Source: Amphiura filiformis (Eukaryota > Echinodermata > Ophiuroidea > Amphilepidida > Amphiuridae). Taken from it: 64,000 nucleotides of DNA. Shown piece by piece: positions 1 through 11,832 of this stretch. The notes beneath the pieces are model-generated. The model had not been told where the DNA came from. It did not search any database and was given only the letters and a program-made list of their open reading frames with translations. How positions within the stretch are numbered: position 1 is the stretch's first letter; each line of letters begins with the position of its first letter. Both the position numbers and the translations under genes were made by a program. The stretch covers positions 35,365,548 to 35,429,547 of the forward strand of contig NC_092641.1 in the NCBI RefSeq assembly GCF_039555335.1. Direction: 5' to 3'.

Positions 1-54
1 ATAAAACAGTTATGAAGATGTGATCTTGAATGTACAAATGGTATTGCCAGAGGA

Positions 55-355
55 GCACGTGTGGCCGAGTGGATAAGGCGCCCGACTCATAATACATAGG
101 TTGTGAGTTCGAACCCCGCAGTCGTGCCAACGTGTTATGGCCTTAGGCTAGGCACTTTATCCTCATTGCCTGATGGGGTTGGGTTGGATTGGATGTTTGT
201 ATAGTTGTTTGTTTCAATGTTGCAATATTGGCGCTGATTTAAGCTGCTGCCTGCAAATTGCATTGTGTCTGTTTAGTTGTGTTTAATGTACAATTCTAGC
301 AATTTGACCTGCGGGTCACCATTAGAGTTTGAAATAAAAACCTTCCTTCCTTTTT
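55..355 (+). mobile_element. tRNA-derived SINE
   Basis: The first 75 bases (55-129) look like a decayed tRNA gene. There is an A-box-like TGGCCGAGTGG at 62-72, a B-box GTTCGAACC at 107-115, and a GCACG/CGTGC acceptor-stem pair. The anticodon loop reads CTCATAA (CAT, Met-like), but the 3' half of the anticodon stem does not pair, so a working tRNA is unlikely. A body unrelated to tRNA follows and ends in an A-rich CCTTCC tail at 337-355. This is the usual head-body-tail layout of a Pol III SINE. A second, weaker copy of the head lies near 61880. Confidence 0.75.
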
Positions 356-490
356 AAATGGTTGCGGAACCAATTCGGCAAGATTTTGTGTTGGAAAAAT
401 CTTCTCTAATTATACTTGTCAGGGTCGACTGGCCCTTCCTTATAACTTTGCTTCCACTTGTCATCATTATTATCCTCCTATCTATTTCAG

Positions 491-3254
491 GTATCTTTGT
501 AGAGTAGAGGAGATGAGACAGAGTATTCGTATCATAGAGCAGTGTTTGAATAGGATGCCTCCTGGTGAAATTAAAGTAGATGATCACAAAATATGTCCTC
601 CAAAGAGAGCTGAAATGAAGGTATGTGAAACAGTCAAGTAAGGATGCATGGGCCTTGGGAAGGGTCAGGTGTGCATCATAGAGATTTCACCTGTCTTGAG
701 AAATCAAACATGACAGTGGACAACTGCAGGATGTACTTTGTAAACATTCAGACGACCATTGACCCGATCGTAATTGGTGCCACCTCAAGAGATTAGGGGT
801 AGGTTTTAGGGTTAGGATTGAGGTTGAGGAGGGTGATCACTATTCAGAAGTGGGTCTGTAGATTGTTTAGGGCTGCATGTCTTCTGGAGGCCCTAAGATG
901 CCAGTTTTCTGGTAACATAATTTGTTGTTTGTCTGCTTATCTGTTATCTAGGATTCCATGGAAGCATTGATTCATCATTTCAAGCATTATACAGATGGGT
1001 ACCATGTACCACCTGGGTCAACCTACACAGTCATAGAAGCACCTAAGGTAAGTGTGGTGGTGTATGTTGGTTTGTGGGTGGGTGTGTATGCTTTATATGG
1101 TGTGTTTTGGACCATTGAAATATTCATGCAAAAAGAACACATGAATGTGACTAATAATTATGGAATTACTGACACATACAGCATTATACTGGTAGTCTAC
1201 AGTATTTTATTAATGATAAAGTAATAAATTGATATCAAATGAAAGGTCCTATTTTTCTCATTAATATTATGAGGCTATCAATCAGGTGAGCTACCTTTAA
1301 CATGTGTAATTGTTATGATATTATTACAGGGTGAATTTGGTGTATATTTAGTATCAGATGGCTCACAGAAACCATATCGCTGCAAGATTAAGGCACCAGG
1401 ATTCCTACATCTCGCTGGTCTAGATAAAGTCAGCCGTGGTCACATGTTGGCTGATGTAGTAGCTATTATAGGTAAGACTTGGTAATTGAACACATGGATT
1501 GCATTTTATCAATATGATCGAGTATGACTTTATCAGTGATTGCACAAAATCAGTTCACTTTGAACTCCTTCTCACTACCCTTAATGGCTAAAGCCATATA
1601 ATGTACCATCTTATAATATGAAATTGGTTAATTTTTTCAAACCTATTTTTAAGCATGTTTGTAATGTTTACACATGTCCCATCTTGTACCTAAATGGAAT
1701 CAGCCAAATTTGGTGTGTTTGTAGTTAGTTGTGTTTGTAGAGCAATTTTGACATAAAGTCAGAACTCCATGTTAAATGGCCTAAATAGCCAGTGGGGTTT
1801 CTTTCACTTTACCTTGTTATTTCAGTTTAAAATGGACAGAAATCCTTCCCAGCAATTATTGCTAATATTATTTCAGCCTTTTGGATAAAGAATAACAAAA
1901 TTAAAATTTGACGGAAATCATACATATGGCTTTACGGTTCATACCTGTGAATTCACAGGCTGGATTGAGGCCAAACCAGGTGCACCCAATCTTGAATGAC
2001 AATTAAGCTACTGGCTTCAATCTCTGGGCATCCCATGCCTGCAGTGATTGGTCTTTGAAACACTTGATTGCTTGACACATGTAATAAACAGACATGTCAA
2101 CTGGAATGTTCATTCCTCCTGTACAGTCTGTATCAAAATGCTTGTTTTCTGCCTGTTTTCAATATTTGTGATTTTTTAAATCATGTTGCTGATATTTGTT
2201 GAAATTTTGTGGAAATATTTAAATTTAATGGCTAAGAACATGGTATTCTTAATTTAATATTTTCTTGTAAATGATTCGTGTGTCATGAACACTCATTTTG
2301 ATAAGCCTGTATTTCATATATGTGAAATAGTGATATACAGGTGTATGATTTTCCCACCAAAAATGTGGAATTTGAGAGTCTTGATCAAAATAGTAATAGT
2401 TAATGCCTGAATCAGATAAACAGCTGCAGTTATATATTATGACTGACTAAACCAATATTGTTGAACCATATGGTAATGTAGCTGTTATTTGATTGGCAAC
2501 TATAATGAATCAATTGGACCTTTTACAAAAATACAGATTAGTACAAATAACTGATCTTTGGTCATCACTACAGAAGTAGAAAGAAAAGCAAGAATCAACC
2601 CTCCCCCAACACACCCCCCCCCCACTCGCGTAGGCAGGAAAACGTGGACCTCATTCTGCATATGATTTAATACTATCTAACCGAGGACTCACGCACCCAT
2701 TCTTAATCGACATAGCGTGGACCTCACACACACACACCAGACCACTGACTATCCAACCGTGGCCCGTACTATACCCCCCATTGGTGGACCCGTTTTAAAT
2801 GCATTTTTACGTTATTTGCGGCGTCCTGGTTATATCCAATAGACCAAGGACATCCACAGTCGGAGGGTGTCCTCATTTGTCAAGTGTGTATCTTTATGTA
2901 GGTCCTCGTTTGCCTGGCGACGTAAACACACACACGCCACCCACACCCCAATTGATGGCTGATATACTCTTTGTTTTCTGCAGGTTACTGCAGACATTAC
3001 ACATTTTTATGTTGGTTCTAATTATCAAAACAAAGGACTGTTATTGTTTATTTGATGATAAATTAGTACTTTGGGTTTTTTTTTTTTTTTTTTAATATTA
3101 CCAACACTATGATGTATATGTACAAACTTGAGCACAACCACCCACTTATAACCTTAAGGGAAAAAATAAGTGTCTTACTCATGAAAATATTGTTTTGTAT
3201 TTTGTCATTTTTGCAGGAACCTTGGATGTTGTGTTTGGTGAAATTGATCGCTAG
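491..3254 (+). CDS. NDUFS2: NADH dehydrogenase (ubiquinone) iron-sulfur protein 2, C-terminal exons
   Basis: This encodes the C-terminal 134 residues of the 49-kDa core subunit of mitochondrial complex I, which helps form the quinone-binding cavity in the peripheral arm. Four exons are visible: 491-620, 952-1047, 1330-1471 and 3217-3254. All have GT-AG borders and the phases join in frame. The protein reads [11 protein letters not shown], then [50 protein letters not shown] and ends VVFGEIDR before TAG. This order and ending match animal NDUFS2 almost word for word. The first base at 491 completes a codon from an exon outside the window, so the gene is partial at its 5' end. The final exon adds only 12 full codons. 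No damage is seen. The pattern is also shared with bacterial NuoD, but the introns and context make this the nuclear gene. Confidence 0.97.
1472..3216 (+). other. NDUFS2 intron 3
   Basis: A long intron between exons 3 and 4. It holds a C-rich, CA-rich low-complexity stretch at about 2600-2960 and a run of about 18 T at 3077-3095. I see no coding signal and no clear transposon ends. Confidence 0.8.
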
Positions 3255-3899
3255 AGTGTGACATCTGTGTGTGTACAAAGGACTCAATAGAAAATGTTTA
3301 TTTCTTTGCTTTAAAATTGTTGAGAAATCCCCTTATCCAGCTAGAGCACACCACTGTGTTTTTAAGCATGCAGTCTTGAGGAGTATTTAATATAATATCA
3401 ACTGCTATCTGGAGCAGGAATGGGAGAAGAGCTGATAACAATCAGTTAAAGTCTATAAATGAATTTATTAATCTCTCAAAGCTGAATTAATCTGCTTTCT
3501 TGAAATGTCGTGTGACATCATGTCCACTGTTGTTGTCACAAATTAAGTTTTGACAAGACTGTTCCATAGGGAATATATGATGTCACCTTCATAGTCATGG
3601 ATCTGGCTCAGTCTCTTTCAGAATCTGGCTTTAATAAGCATGTTTTGAATTGTCACAGCAAGCTACTACAACATTGCACCAAATACTAATTGTTGCAGGG
3701 TTGTAGCTTCTTAGCCAGGTTGTGCTGTCACCATTACACAGTGATTTCACTGCTACCACCGAGTCTGTGAGATTAAAAAGAAACTTGTGTTTCATATTAT
3801 GTACCATATAGTACCTATTAATTATTAACTCTGGTCACAGACCTCAACTAACTTAATAATGTTCATCTTCTCAAATCCATTACTATGTGGTACATAAAC
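3255..3899 (+). other. NDUFS2 3' UTR and flank
   Basis: Non-coding sequence after the NDUFS2 stop. A variant poly(A) signal, AATAGA, lies near 3287. I cannot fix the transcript end. Nothing else is recognisable before the MITE at 3908. Confidence 0.5.
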
Positions 3900-3907
3900 C
3901 TGTATAC

Positions 3908-4122
3908 CAGGGATGTAGCTACAGTGGGCGGTGGTGGGCGCCAGTTTTGAAGCCCACCACTCAGCTGCAATTTTAGCACTGGAGCGCACCACTCAGAGGC
4001 CAAAATGGCACAATTTTATTGAATTAGTGAAGAATTAGGTCCATTTTGGCAAAAAATTGCCAAATATGCAAGATTTTCATTAAATGGCGCCCGGCACTAA
4101 AACTATCCTAGCTACAACCCTG
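3908..4122. mobile_element. hAT-type MITE with 8-bp target duplication
   Basis: The inverted ends read CAGGGATGTAGCTA and, reversed, CAGGGTTGTAGCTA. The flanks are CTGTATAC (3900-3907) and CTGTACAC (4123-4130), an 8-bp duplication with one mismatch. An 8-bp duplication and CAGGG ends fit the hAT superfamily. The element is 215 bp and non-coding. Confidence 0.75.
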
Positions 4123-4130
4123 CTGTACAC

Positions 4131-4680
4131 TAACAATTGTAGATATCATACAAATTAATGATTGAAAGCAAAAAGTCATGAATGCTTTGATTATTCTGCA
4201 TTTAGTACTTTCCTGCATTCAACTTATAAATGAAATTTTAATAACAATATATTAAATCCATGCAGGTCAATTGGCTTGAGGTTGTGTAGCCATACAGTCA
4301 GGACACTGGACCCCGCTATAAATATATGTGAGACTATTTCTTCAAATTCAGCAAGTTGTGGAAACTATACATTTGTTTGTGCTCAAGAATCGAAAGGTTT
4401 TGAATTCAGTATCAAAGTACACCATCACACTGATGTTTTTGTGGAGGCAGACCTCCACCTTATATCTGTGTATGTCTGTGACTTGTAGTTGGGTCTTGCA
4501 CAATAGGCCTGGCAGGGAGAAGTATAATAAATAAGTATAGATCTGACTTGGGTGTTGTACAATGAGACCGGCATATTGTGCAATACTAGGTATGGTAGGG
4601 AGCACTATAATATAGATCTGAGGGATATTTTGTAATAAGCCTAACAGGCAGCCATTTGGATGTACATCAGTACAGGCTAT
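4131..4680. other. Unassigned spacer with loose repeats
   Basis: At 4470-4640 a motif with TATAGATCTGA and 'GTTGTACAAT/CTTGCACAAT' recurs loosely. I see no gene. The short open frames on both strands have no family resemblance. Confidence 0.4.
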
Positions 4681-4864
4681 CGCTGTCGTAGTGCACATTA
4701 GAATATGACCTTTGCTAGGTCAACTGGATCATGCTTTCTTTGTTACGAACCACTGATCGAAATGATCACAACACAAAGCCTATGGCATATCAAAATTCAG
4801 AACAGGTGTATGAGTCCAGGCTTGGAGCAGTAACCAATGGTTAATAACGTGCACTACGACAGCG
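4681..4864. mobile_element. MITE with 16-bp perfect inverted ends
   Basis: CGCTGTCGTAGTGCAC at 4681-4696 is repeated in reverse complement at 4849-4864. The 184-bp unit has no coding capacity. No clear target duplication, so the superfamily is open. Confidence 0.65.
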
Positions 4865-4901
4865 AATTAAGAGCTAGCTGCTTTGTGCTGCCACTAATAT
4901 A

Positions 4902-5154
4902 TGTGACATGATCAAGGGGAATGAGTCACATGTCGACCCTGGTCAAAAATGAGTTTTACATATGTTTCTAAAGAGGATATTTAGAGCTTTCAGAAACTGA
5001 AAACCCCACGTTGATATGACTTTTCTTTGTGAAGTTACATCAATTTATCAATCGCTGAAAACAATATAAAACAAAAGAATTTGAATACTTTCTTTGTCAA
5101 TATCTCAAAATCAATATTAGCGACATCCGACTCATTTCCCTTGATCGTGTCACA
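4902..5154. mobile_element. MITE, TGTGAC-ended, TA target
   Basis: The ends are TGTGACATGATCAAGGG and, reversed, TGTGACACGATCAAGGG. They are flanked by TA at 4900-4901 and 5155-5156. TA duplication suggests a Tc1/mariner-type origin. Related copies lie at 6123, 14531, 53730, 60347 and 61587. Confidence 0.75.
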
Positions 5155-5156
5155 TA

Positions 5157-5660
5157 TTTGTTAAGACAAGTGACAACATGAGGCCAGTTCAAGCCCCTGG
5201 CTCGCATCCATCTTACGGTTATACAATGGAGTACAGTTGCAATAAACGTCTGGCTTGGGATATATTTCAATTAGAATTTTGGACTCCAGTTGTCCGGAGA
5301 TATTTGCTGTGTGTTTGAGGGAAACATGGGTGTAAGATATCATATTGGACAAGGTGACTTTTTTGTACTTGCATGTTTTAATGTAAACTGTGTGATTTCA
5401 TATGCACACTATGCTCGGGCATGCAGTTGTGTTTTTCACAACGGCTGTTATGACAGAATTTTATGGCTTGTGTGTAAGGCTCATCAACACAGTACATAAT
5501 AAATTGTATCAAAAATTGAGGAAGCTAGTTCTAAAAGGGGTTTCATAGTGAAATAATGTTGTACATCTTTGTCATTTATCTCAAAATGCACTCCATATGA
5601 TTTAACCTGCTTTAAGAACCAGCAGCCTCAAATTAGGCATGTGATGTACAAACTGACAAA
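5157..5660. other. Unassigned spacer
   Basis: AT-rich sequence between two MITEs. I see no gene, repeat end or structured motif that I can support. Confidence 0.4.
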
Positions 5661-5668
5661 GATATATG

Positions 5669-6116
5669 CAGTGTTGCCAAAACTTTTCAGCGTCAAGGCG
5701 CGGCGCATTGACTCGCCAGGCCGCTGTAAAGGATTCTCAAGTAGCCCAATTTTTCCGCTTCCCAAAAAAGCGCCCAATACTGGATATTTGGGCGGATTTA
5801 CCCGAATTTAGAACGCAAAACATCCAATTGGACGGAAAAGCACTTGACTTTGAAACTTCCGGTACTTACTGGGAAGTTACTGACCGATCAATAAATGGTC
5901 ACAAAACCCATTGTAATTTCAATTTGGAGCTTCAAAGACTCAAAACCTTATAAATCGGCTAAATTGAAAGGAAAATACATCAAATTAGTGCCGCGGCCTG
6001 AGACTGATAAAAGTAGCCCAATTTTAGACAAGTAGCGGCATGCTTTTTTGAGTAGCGGCAAGTGATCGCCAAGTAGCCCAATTGTAGCGCCTAAGGCGCT
6101 GGCGTTAGCATCACTG
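5669..6116. mobile_element. hAT-type MITE with perfect 8-bp target duplication
   Basis: The flanks GATATATG at 5661-5668 and 6117-6124 are identical. The ends are CAGTGTTGCCAAAAC and, reversed, CAGTGATGCTAACGC. The inside holds repeats of GTAGCCCAATTTT and GTAGCGGCA. It has no intact transposase. The right-hand duplication overlaps the TA target of the next MITE. Confidence 0.8.
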
Positions 6117-6122
6117 GATATA

Positions 6123-6374
6123 TGTGACCCTCGGCACAACTGAGCCCGGATGTCGCCAGTGCCACTATTGAGATATGCTCCATCGAACTTAACAATAAAC
6201 AATAGGAAACAAAGGATTTATTGACTGTTTTATTGATTTTTCACTACTTAAATGTCAAGTACTATAGACATGATATACATCATTTTAAAGCTAATTTCAA
6301 GCAGAATATTTTGGTTGAATATCTCAAAAATGATGATTGGCGACTTCAGGGTTCAGTTGTGCCGAGGGGTCACA
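6123..6374. mobile_element. MITE, TGTGACC-ended, TA target
   Basis: The ends TGTGACCCTCGGCACAAC and its near-perfect reverse complement are flanked by TA at 6121-6122 and 6375-6376. Non-coding, 252 bp. Confidence 0.75.
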
Positions 6375-6664
6375 TATTTAGGTTTTAGCATCAGTTAAAT
6401 GTTAGGACTCATAGAGTACCCTATTTGATCTGTTTTAATTTGCAATGTCAGCAATTTGGATCACAATCCTTGTTGATATATAGCAAGCAGGATTCCACAA
6501 ATAGAAACTTGTCCAGTAATGAGTGAGTATATTGATCCAAATAAAACAGGTATTTCATCAGATACAATCATCATGTTTTTGTGTCAGTTTGTAGAGTGCG
6601 TTTTGTTACTGTGTATCTCAATGATAAACAATTATAGACTGGTTCTACTATGGAAAAATCACGT

Positions 6665-8005
6665 TCCTACTGTCTGTTCAATTAGCTTAGATTCTTGTAT
6701 TTTTAAGATATTTGAAAAAATAAACAAATGTGGTCAAAGACATCAAAGAAAAGTGTTAGCACACCCTTAGACCCAATGTGATTTATACTTTTCAAATTCT
6801 GAAGTTCAATTTGAAACCCCATTTCTTTTCAATTTTGCCTCATTTTAGGCAGTTACCTGGGTCCACCAAAAGGGTTCGTGACCTTTTCACAAATCGAGTG
6901 GGACGGTCCATTCTGAACTTAGGGAGGGCAAAGACCCTATCGAATTAAAAAGAAAATTCTGTCCACCAAGTGGCCTCCACAGGGAATTTGCATGATAATA
7001 CAATAAAAGGTTTTTTTTTAAAAAGGTGATAGGAATGAATGGTTGTGGAAAGCGACCTGTCCCTCTGACAATTAGATCTGTCTTTTCAATTGTTATACCG
7101 TTCCGGTTATTGAATAGTGTGTATAGGTGATAGACAGTGCACGACCGGAGGTTACTGTTCTGAACCCAGGCTACTTTGTGTACACTACATAACAATACGC
7201 GTACTGTACCAAATAAAGCATAGTATCAACACGTCCGGCAATAGTTTTATAATAGGCCTAGGCCCCACACCCTCTTAGACATATCCACACAATCAATCAA
7301 TCAATCAATTAATCAATCAATTAATTAATTCATTCATCTACACAAAGCAAGAGGGATATCATTTTTAAGTCGGCGTCAATAAAATTGCGATTCCCCTATT
7401 TCGGCAACAACAATTTTAAGACCCCACCACCACCGATACACCTTACCCCTAAACAGGCTAAAATTGTATTGAAATCAGTCTTTTTGAATAAAATAAACCC
7501 ACTCTCTGTGGTCATCTTGTGACTGCCTACATTTTGGTCATCAAAAATATTATGACCCCCCTATTTTTCTTTCCAAAAGTTTATGACCCACCACCCCTCC
7601 CCGTATATTTGGGACCCCCTTCTGAAGAAAATGATAGCCCCCTAATGTTTCAAATATTGCTATTTTGCCGGACAATACTTCTTGATACGGATGGACGAAT
7701 AAATACTATCTCAGCGCATCTAATTATTATAACTGGAACATTCGTCCCCCCCATTGCACTAAATGGATTGATTCAAAAAAGTTTATGGTACCCGACGTCC
7801 TACAGCTTTTTATAAAAATATCGCGGGAAAAGACCAAAATTGAAAAGAAATGGGGTTTCAAATTGTACTTTGGAATTTGAAAAGTATAAATCACGTTGGG
7901 TCTAGGGGTGTGCTAACACTTTTCTTTGATGGCTTTAACCACAATTTTGTATTTTTTCTAATATCTTAAAAATACAAGAATCTAAGCTAATTGAACAGAC
8001 AGTGG
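6665..8005. mobile_element. Large foldback element, about 170-bp arms
   Basis: The left arm (about 6665-6840) and right arm (about 7830-8005) are inverted copies. Shared words include GTCTGTTCAATTAGCTTAG, AAAGTGTTAGCACACC and TTTCTTTTCAATTTTG. They enclose about 1 kb of unrelated DNA with C-rich patches and an AATC repeat. No transposase is seen. Either a foldback transposon or a local inverted duplication. Confidence 0.6.
7288..7338. repeat. AATC/AATT simple repeat
   Basis: Tandem AATC units decay into AATT and ATTC units. Confidence 0.9.
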
Positions 8006-8533
8006 CAGCATGTTTGTGTAAAAGTTGGCATCCAGCTTCCTTATGTTAATTTGGGTACGCTGAACTCGAATATGTTGTCTGCCAAGCAATATTATGAGAC
8101 CGTGACCCTCAAAGAGATCCCCAAATGACCCCATAGGATTGCATAGGGTGCAAAAATTATTCCAATAACACGTTAAAACATGTCAAGTTATGCGTCTGGT
8201 CACACGGATCCCAGAAATGTAATGTTTGTGCGTGTACAACCTATCGTTAAGTGGTTACGGGGCATAAAAGGTCACAGGTTTTGTTTGCCTAGCTTAGAGG
8301 TTTCAGAAAAGAATTGTTAGCATTATCTGTGATGTCTAGTTATTATGTTACACAGCAAAGAGTCAAAAGATATATTGTAGAATTCCATAGGATTGAATGA
8401 AATTTGTATTTATTCATCATCTTCTGAACTTGCCATCGCAGATAGAAAAATGATTCTTTTCCTGAATCCCTTGAACTGGAGGAACAGTTTGCATCCATTT
8501 TTACAAAAATTGGAGCAAGTTTAATTACATTAA
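8006..8533. other. Unassigned spacer
   Basis: I see no gene or clear repeat boundary here. Confidence 0.4.
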
Positions 8534-9174
8534 AGGCCCATTCAGTGATTTGCTCATCCGGACGATCGTAAAAATCATCAAAATTCAGATTTTGGTACCT
8601 TTGTAATTGGCATAGATGTGCTAACATAGCCTGCTAGTGGTTCGGTCGAAAGCCGTGTATTTTAAACAAAATAAAGCATTTACATGAATCTGGACTTTTG
8701 ATACTGACAGTACAAAAAGTCCGACTCGAGATCGAAAGAAGCTTGCGTATTGTTTCTACTACTTATTACATCAGTAGCTACTATTTTAAACAAAATACAC
8801 AATTTTAACTGTTTTTCATATTTGAATTGACCGTTAGTTTGCCTCGGTGACGTTTAATTGCTTATTTTTTTTTCTACTACAAAAATTAAGCGTCTGTTTT
8901 AAATCAATTTAGACTCTACTTCCCCGTGTTAGAAACACTGGACTAGGAAGTTTTCCAGTCGATTGGTGGCGCACTGTACGAAAAATCTCGATTTTCTCGA
9001 GTCGATCTGAGTTGAAGTAGAAAACCTTTCTAAAACTTCTGTTTTTTGACTAATTTGTCGATGTATTCAGGGAAAAGTGGTTTAATGAAATTCTGTAGAC
9101 TTATTCTTTATTTCTAAGCAACTCTGACAAATTTCCATTTTTTTAATGTTCCTGTGAAATCACTGAAAGGGCCT
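8534..9174. mobile_element. MITE with AGGCCCATTCAGTGATTT ends
   Basis: The left end AGGCCCATTCAGTGATTT and the right end (reverse AGGCCCTTTCAGTGATTT) differ by one base. The inside, about 600 bp, is non-coding and contains CTCGAG-centred words and one GGTGGCGCACTGTA motif at 8965-8978. No target duplication could be fixed. Confidence 0.6.
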
Positions 9175-9462
9175 CATTGTATAATAGGGGCAAATTGACT
9201 TTGGATTTGTTTAGCCTCATTATTTGGTAACTAGTATAGACATCCTATGCTTAAATATGTTACATTTTGTGATCCTTAGACCCAGACGAATAATTTGGCA
9301 TGATTTTAGTGAATTTGGAGCATGTTTAATTTTTGCCCCCTGTATGAGCATGTAGGGGTTTTGGGGTCTTTTTTTAGGGATAGCTTGGCAGACAAAATAT
9401 TTGAATTCAGCATACCCGAATTAATCAAAACAATTTGGTTGCCAGCTTTTACGAAAACTTGC

Positions 9463-9635
9463 CAGTGGCGTGCGCAGCACATTGAAAGTGGGGGTCCAGA
9501 ATGTTCGGTTCCACCGAATGGAGTCTGATTAGGAGTGTAAGGTGCGGGCAAAATCAGTTATCCCCAAAATGACTGATTTCCCGAATGACCAACAAAAGTG
9601 GGGGGCCGTGTCCCCCCCCTTTGTGCACGCCACTG
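9463..9635. mobile_element. hAT-type MITE, split target duplication
   Basis: The ends are CAGTGGCGTGCGCA and, reversed, CAGTGGCGTGCACA. The left flank is AAACTTGC (9455-9462). The right flank began GAACT, but the next MITE inserted into it. Its continuation GAACTTGG is found at 10159-10166, matching the left flank at 6 of 8 bases. Confidence 0.65.
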
Positions 9636-9640
9636 GAACT

Positions 9641-10155
9641 CAGGGGCGTAGCAAGCGGGGTGACAGGGTGGACGAAGTCCATGGGCCCCGAGGATTCAGG
9701 GGCCCCGAGCGAAAATTAAATAAGGGCTGATAATATAGAGCAGGGCCGGATTTACCATTGGGCCAGATGGGCCTGGGTCCAGGGCCCAAAAATTGCCTTA
9801 TGCATCTTTCTTTTAACTCCGATAACAGCATGTTTTGTGGCCAAAATTGTAAAAATTTCCCCGCTTCGCGCACATTCAAGTATCAAAATTCATACTGTTC
9901 TGGGGCTAAAATAGTCTGAAATTTAATTTTTTCGCGTGCTTTGCGCGCACATGTCCTAGTAACATCGGAACAAAATATGTTAGTCCCGCTCTATATTATA
10001 CGTAAACTAAAACTTGGCCACTGACTTGAGTGCACATGTCTTCCTCGGCACGTGAGTTCGGGGCTCCTGGCCCAGGGCCCCCAAATCCTGCCCTTGTTAA
10101 AAGGGCCCGTACTGCTCCTTGTCCATGGGCCCCTGATGCTCTTGCTACGCCCCTG
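9641..10155. mobile_element. hAT-type MITE with perfect 8-bp target duplication
   Basis: The ends are CAGGGGCGTAGCAAG and its exact reverse complement. The flanks CTGGAACT at 9633-9640 and 10156-10163 are identical. A further GGGCCGGATTTA-type repeat may sit inside near 9740-9790. It has no intact open frame. Confidence 0.85.
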
Positions 10156-10166
10156 CTGGAACTTGG

Positions 10167-10436
10167 TGCTTGATGCTTAAATAAGCACGTATTTCCAAAA
10201 AATAACCAGCCTATATTGATTACTGGATGAAATCTGATCCATTCAACTACATCAAAATGATTATATCCCACAAAATGTTAACATGTTCCTGATGAATGGG
10301 ACACATAATTAAACTGTTAAGAAATTAAAGTCTGGTTGCAAAACCTACTTTTCCTGTAGACACTTGTTTTGGCATCTTGGGTCTTATTTTATGATAGATT
10401 TTGCATCACATGTATGCCAATTTTAAAAATAACTTC
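10167..10436. other. Spacer
   Basis: No gene or repeat end recognised between the MITE and the LINE tail. Confidence 0.4.
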
Positions 10437-10458
10437 ATTGGCCATGTCTCACCTCACC

Positions 10459-11019
10459 TCACCAGGCTGTGTTCGACCATTGTTGGACGTAGCCCTCTTC
10501 ATGATTCTTCCACTGTTTTCTGTCTCTTGCATTTCTTGTCCATGTAGGTCCCATGTAGGCAGTAATGTCATCACGCCACCTCCTCTTCTGTCTTCCTCTT
10601 GATCTTTTCCCTGTTCTTGGTTGCCATTCTGTAAGCCGTTTAGTCCATCTGTTATCTTCCCTTCGTGCAAGGTGACCTGCCCATCTCCATTTCGCTTCTT
10701 TGAGTTTCACCATAATGTCTTTGACTTGAGTTTGACGTCTTATTTCAGTGTTCTTAATTTTATCCCTTAAGGTAATGTGAAGCATCTTCCTTTCCATTGC
10801 TCTTTGGGCTGTTTGTAATTTCTGTTCCAGGTACTTGGTTGTTGTCCATGTTTCTGCCCCATATGTCATTGTTGGCAATACACACTGGTTGAACATTCTA
10901 CTTCTCAGATACATTGGTAACTTTTTATCACATAGAATGTCCTTGAATCTTCCAAAGCAACTCCAACCTGCCTTTATTCTGATCAAAGCTTCTTCCCTGG
11001 TGTTGTCCTCCATCTTCAC
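10459..11019 (-). pseudogene. RTE LINE: C-terminal domain
   Basis: About 186 residues downstream of the RT. They contain YGAETWTTTK, KWRWAGHLARR and a basic tail rich in Lys and Arg, as in RTE-type polyproteins. It overlaps the RT piece in another frame, so a small indel near 11017 split one original frame. Confidence 0.85.
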
Positions 11020-11654
11020 TGTTTGGCGAGATATTTGTAACCATCCACCTTTTCGATAACATCGCCTTCAACTTCAATGACATCCTCTGACTGGTAGTTT
11101 GTCATATATTTTGTTTTGCCCTTGTGTATGTTCAGTCCAATCTTTTTACTTCCTTTATTCAGATCATTTAACTGGACCTCCATATCCTTTACTGATCTTG
11201 TCACCAAAGCTACATCATCTGCGAATTTCAGAGCTGTTAGCTTCTCGCCATCTATGTTGATCCCTCTCTCCTGTAGGTTCAGCTTTCTGAATATATCTTC
11301 CATTGCTGTAGTGAATATTTTGGGGGATATTGTGTCTCCCTGTCTCACACCACGCTGAATTTGGATTGTTTTTGAAACATCGTTTTCAATGTGGATTTTG
11401 GCTGTGGCATTTGTGTATATGTCCTCGAGAATTTGGACATAACCTTCATTGACTCCAACTTTACGTAGTGCTGTAAAGAGGTCTTTATGTTCCACTGAGT
11501 CAAAGGCCTTCTCATAGTCTATATATCCAATGCATAGCTTCAAATTATATTCATTTGCCTTCTCAATAAGTTGGTTGATGGCATGCAGATGGTCTACTGT
11601 TGAATATCCACTTCTGAAGCCTGCCTGTTCTCTTGGTTGGTTTTCATCAAGCAC
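11016..11654 (-). pseudogene. RTE LINE: reverse transcriptase core
   Basis: About 212 residues of RT palm and fingers. The motifs are EQAGFRSGYSTVDH, GYIDYEKAFDSVEH (motif A aspartate), RGVRQGDTISPKIF (motif B) and LKFADDVALV (motif C, FADD catalytic pair). The core residues are still present. The frame is cut off from the endonuclease upstream, by damage at about 11655-11832, and breaks again after GYKYLAKQ. Confidence 0.9.
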
Positions 11655-11832
11655 TCCTTTAATTCTGTTCTGTATTATCCTTGTGAAAATTTTGTAAACA
11701 TGTGATAACAGGCTGATAGGTCTGTAGTTTTTGATGTCTGTTTTTTCACCTTTCTTGTAAAGGAGGATCCATTTTGCCTCTTTCCAGCAAACTGGTATCC
11801 TTTTTCATCCAGTATTTGGTTATAGAGTCCAA

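Noticed and set aside
55-129. Functional tRNA-Met gene
   Set aside because: A and B boxes and part of the acceptor stem are present, but the anticodon stem does not pair, and a SINE body and tail follow.
958-1224. Open frame of 88 residues as a separate gene
   Set aside because: Its start is NDUFS2 exon 2; the rest is read-through into the intron past a good GTAAGT donor.
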